Shown here piece after piece: positions 13,202 through 14,559 of a DNA stretch of 14,559 nt (the stretch's first letter is position 1; every line of letters starts with the position of its first letter). Source of the DNA: an uncultured Caryophanales bacterium (GTDB taxonomy: Bacteria > Bacillota_I > Bacilli_A > RF39 > UBA660); NCBI GenBank assembly GCA_947169395.1, contig CAMVPJ010000027.1, forward strand, positions 1 through 14,559, in the 5' to 3' direction. Under the pieces are notes generated by a model. That model did no database searches. It was not told the DNA's origin and saw only the letters and a program-made list of their open reading frames with translations. Made by a program: the position numbers and the translations under genes.

Positions 13202-14559
13202 ATGGCAAAATTAGAGTATGAAAAATCTTTAGTAGATCAAACGTTAGATATACTTGCATCAGCTAAGGAACCATTAGAAGATATTGAATCTGATATGTCT
13301 TCTGCACTTGGAATTATTTTAGGCGCAAGAGGTGTAGAAGAATTAGATACAAGCGGTATTTCAAAAGGAACAAGCGCACCTGACCAATGTATTCAAGAAA
13401 TAGATAAAAATATTCAACTTATTCAAGAAAAGGCAGAAGCTATTGTTAAATATAATGAAGAAATTGATTCAATGGGGGTTACCCAAAGACTATTTTCAAC
13501 ACTTGCTTTTGGTACAGCAAAATTTACTGAAGGCTTTTTCAAAGCAGGTGAGCAAATTGTTGATGGATTTGCTTCAGTACTTGGAATGGCAGCTGGTATA
13601 TTTAGTCCTTCAGCTAAAGAAAAAATAGGAAATTTTATAGAAAAAGACCATGTTGGTGATGCATTTAATGATCTTTATAATGATGAATTTAAAGATATAG
13701 TACAAGCAAGTTATATGAAAAGAGATGGGGCTGGAGCTAAAATATGTGAATTTTTCGGTACTGCAATTGGATATTCAGTTGCTATTCAAACAGCAGGAAG
13801 CATATTTGGAATTTCAACGAGAGTTTCAGCAGCTGCACCAACTACCAATTCGCTTTCTAGTCTTGGAAAATATGCTGTTCAGGTTGCAACAGATAAAGCA
13901 ACTATATTTGCAGCGACAACTACAGGAATTGGTGGTTCAGGAGCAGCTATGCAAGCCGGATTAAAAGGCGGACTTGATTATAATGATGCTTATTTAAGAA
14001 GTATTAAGTCAGGAGTTGCTGCAAGTGCACTTACAATAGGCGCAAGTACCTTGTTTGCAGTTGCTGGAGCGGCTACAAAAAATGCTTTAAGAGATTGGAA
14101 AAATGGTAGAGGAACTTCTTCAGGCAAAGGTACAGGAGGTCCTGAAGGTGATGGAGGAGGATCTGGAGGTTCCGGAGGCGATGGCGGTGGCTCTGGAGGC
14201 GATGGCGGAAACTCTGGAGGCAATGGAAACGGTAACAATGGAACTAATGGTAACAACGGAACTAATGGTAACAACGGAACTAATGGTAACAACGGTACTA
14301 ATGGTAACAATGGTACTAATGGTTCTAATGGAACTAATGGTAACAATGGAACTAATGGTTCTAATGGTACGAATACTAATGGAACTAATGGTTCTAACGG
14401 AGCGTCACAAAGTGCTGATGATATATTGAATGGTGAAGGCAAAAAAGGTACAAGTGGTACAGAAAGTACTAATAAAGGTTCAAATGGAACAGGTAATACA
14501 GAAGGTACTAATAAAGGTTCAAATGGAACAGGTAATACAGAAGGTACTAATAAAGGTTC
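13202..14559 (+). CDS. Large repeat-rich protein, probable type VII (LXG-like) secreted cargo, incomplete
   Basis: The gene is open to the window edge: 452 codons are present and the C-terminus is missing. ATG at 13202 has AAGGAG seven bases upstream. Residues 1-95 are helical and polar (MAKLEYEKSLVDQTLDILAS, IQEIDKNIQLIQEKAEAIVK), like the N-terminal export domain of LXG proteins, though I cannot confirm the LXG family. About 97-305 is rich in Gly/Ala, with three hydrophobic glycine-zipper-like stretches (near 119-132, 186-206 and 273-296). These could insert into or cross a membrane. From about 307 it becomes Gly/Ser/Asp-rich. Eight tandem 18-base units encoding G-N/S-N-G-T-N follow from residue 344. 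A perfect 39-base repeat (GTNKGSNGTGNTE) runs off the edge. There is no Sec signal peptide. The C-terminal effector or adhesion domain is not visible, so toxin or surface-protein roles remain open. Confidence 0.6.
   Translation, partial: MAKLEYEKSLVDQTLDILASAKEPLEDIESDMSSALGIILGARGVEELDTSGISKGTSAPDQCIQEIDKNIQLIQEKAEAIVKYNEEIDSMGVTQRLFSTLAFGTAKFTEGFFKAGEQIVDGFASVLGMAAGIFSPSAKEKIGNFIEKDHVGDAFNDLYNDEFKDIVQASYMKRDGAGAKICEFFGTAIGYSVAIQTAGSIFGISTRVSAAAPTTNSLSSLGKYAVQVATDKATIFAATTTGIGGSGAAMQAGLKGGLDYNDAYLRSIKSGVAASALTIGASTLFAVAGAATKNALRDWKNGRGTSSGKGTGGPEGDGGGSGGSGGDGGGSGGDGGNSGGNGNGNNGTNGNNGTNGNNGTNGNNGTNGNNGTNGSNGTNGNNGTNGSNGTNTNGTNGSNGASQSADDILNGEGKKGTSGTESTNKGSNGTGNTEGTNKGSNGTGNTEGTNKG
14231..14374 (+). 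repeat. Eight tandem 18-base coding repeats (G-N/S-N-G-T-N)
   Basis: Units begin at 14231, 14249, 14267, 14285, 14303, 14321, 14339 and 14357. Third positions vary (GGA/GGT, AAC/AAT) and TCT replaces AAC in two units, while the peptide stays regular. A degenerate remainder continues to about 14404. The repeats are in frame and form a flexible hydrophilic linker. Confidence 0.9.
14465..14559 (+). repeat. 39-base tandem coding repeat running off the window edge
   Basis: Copies start at 14465, 14504 and 14543, the last one cut after 17 bases. They are identical except for the first base of copy one (A for G). Each encodes G/S-T-N-K-G-S-N-G-T-G-N-T-E. The near-perfect DNA identity indicates recent expansion, and copy number may vary between strains. 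Confidence 0.9.

Noticed and set aside
13443..13964. Short + strand frames at 13443-13628 and 13725-13964
   Set aside because: They are out-of-frame readings within the large open gene at 13202, which has a proper start and sensible protein composition.
14231..14404. CRISPR-like array
   Set aside because: The 18-base units are contiguous without spacers and stay in the reading frame of the large protein.
13990..14442. Proline-rich minus-strand frame and Met/Glu-rich + frame over the repeats
   Set aside because: Both are shadows of the in-frame Gly/Asn/Thr repeats; their regular composition comes from the repeated DNA.

Overview
The window is very AT-rich and strongly prefers A/T-ending codons. 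It has Gram-positive signals: AGGAGGTGAT-type ribosome binding sites, TTGACA/TATAAT promoters and hairpin-plus-U-tract terminators. The standard code fits, since no gene needs TGA read as Trp. The gene content (LCP wall-polymer ligase, secreted L,D-transpeptidase, NPKTG surface proteins, ParE/ParC) points to an uncultured-type low-GC Firmicute with a cell wall, in the Bacilli or Erysipelotrichia/RF39 neighbourhood. The exact lineage is inference. Nearly all genes lie on the + strand.

Layout. (1) 1-4650 is a cell-envelope region: an LCP protein (122-1531), an SH3b plus YkuD L,D-transpeptidase (1614-2627), and a tandem pair of paralogous surface proteins (2708-3646, 3658-4623). Each paralog has a signal peptide, an internal NPKTG sorting-like motif with a membrane segment, a second signal-like membrane segment and a C-terminal outside domain. 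(2) 4748-5380 encodes a four-helix membrane protein of unknown role. (3) 5381-5880 has no long gene but holds two tandem copies of a ~230-bp element. Each copy encodes, on the minus strand, a 26-residue very hydrophobic peptide behind a ribosome binding site. Converging on it from the + strand is a ~75-80-nt RNA with its own promoter, a 5' hairpin and a terminator. This closely follows the layout of Fst/par-type type I toxin-antitoxin loci, but the peptide lacks the Fst consensus. It is the best candidate here for an undescribed system. (4) 5955-6617 is a cytosolic zinc-dependent phospholipase C-like protein. (5) 6734-11229 is the parE-parC operon for topoisomerase IV. (6) 11310-12709 is an unrecognised gene that appears broken by a one-base frameshift near 11488-11492. 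(7) 12857 to the right edge holds a small helical protein followed by a large, incomplete protein with glycine-rich and Asn-Gly-Thr repeats. Together they resemble a type VII (WXG100/LXG-like) secretion cargo pair, and codon use there differs from the rest.

The envelope genes plausibly act together outside the cell: polymer attachment to peptidoglycan, 3-3 crosslinking and surface display. The topoisomerase operon is housekeeping. The paired peptide/RNA loci and the repeat-rich secreted protein are the accessory part.
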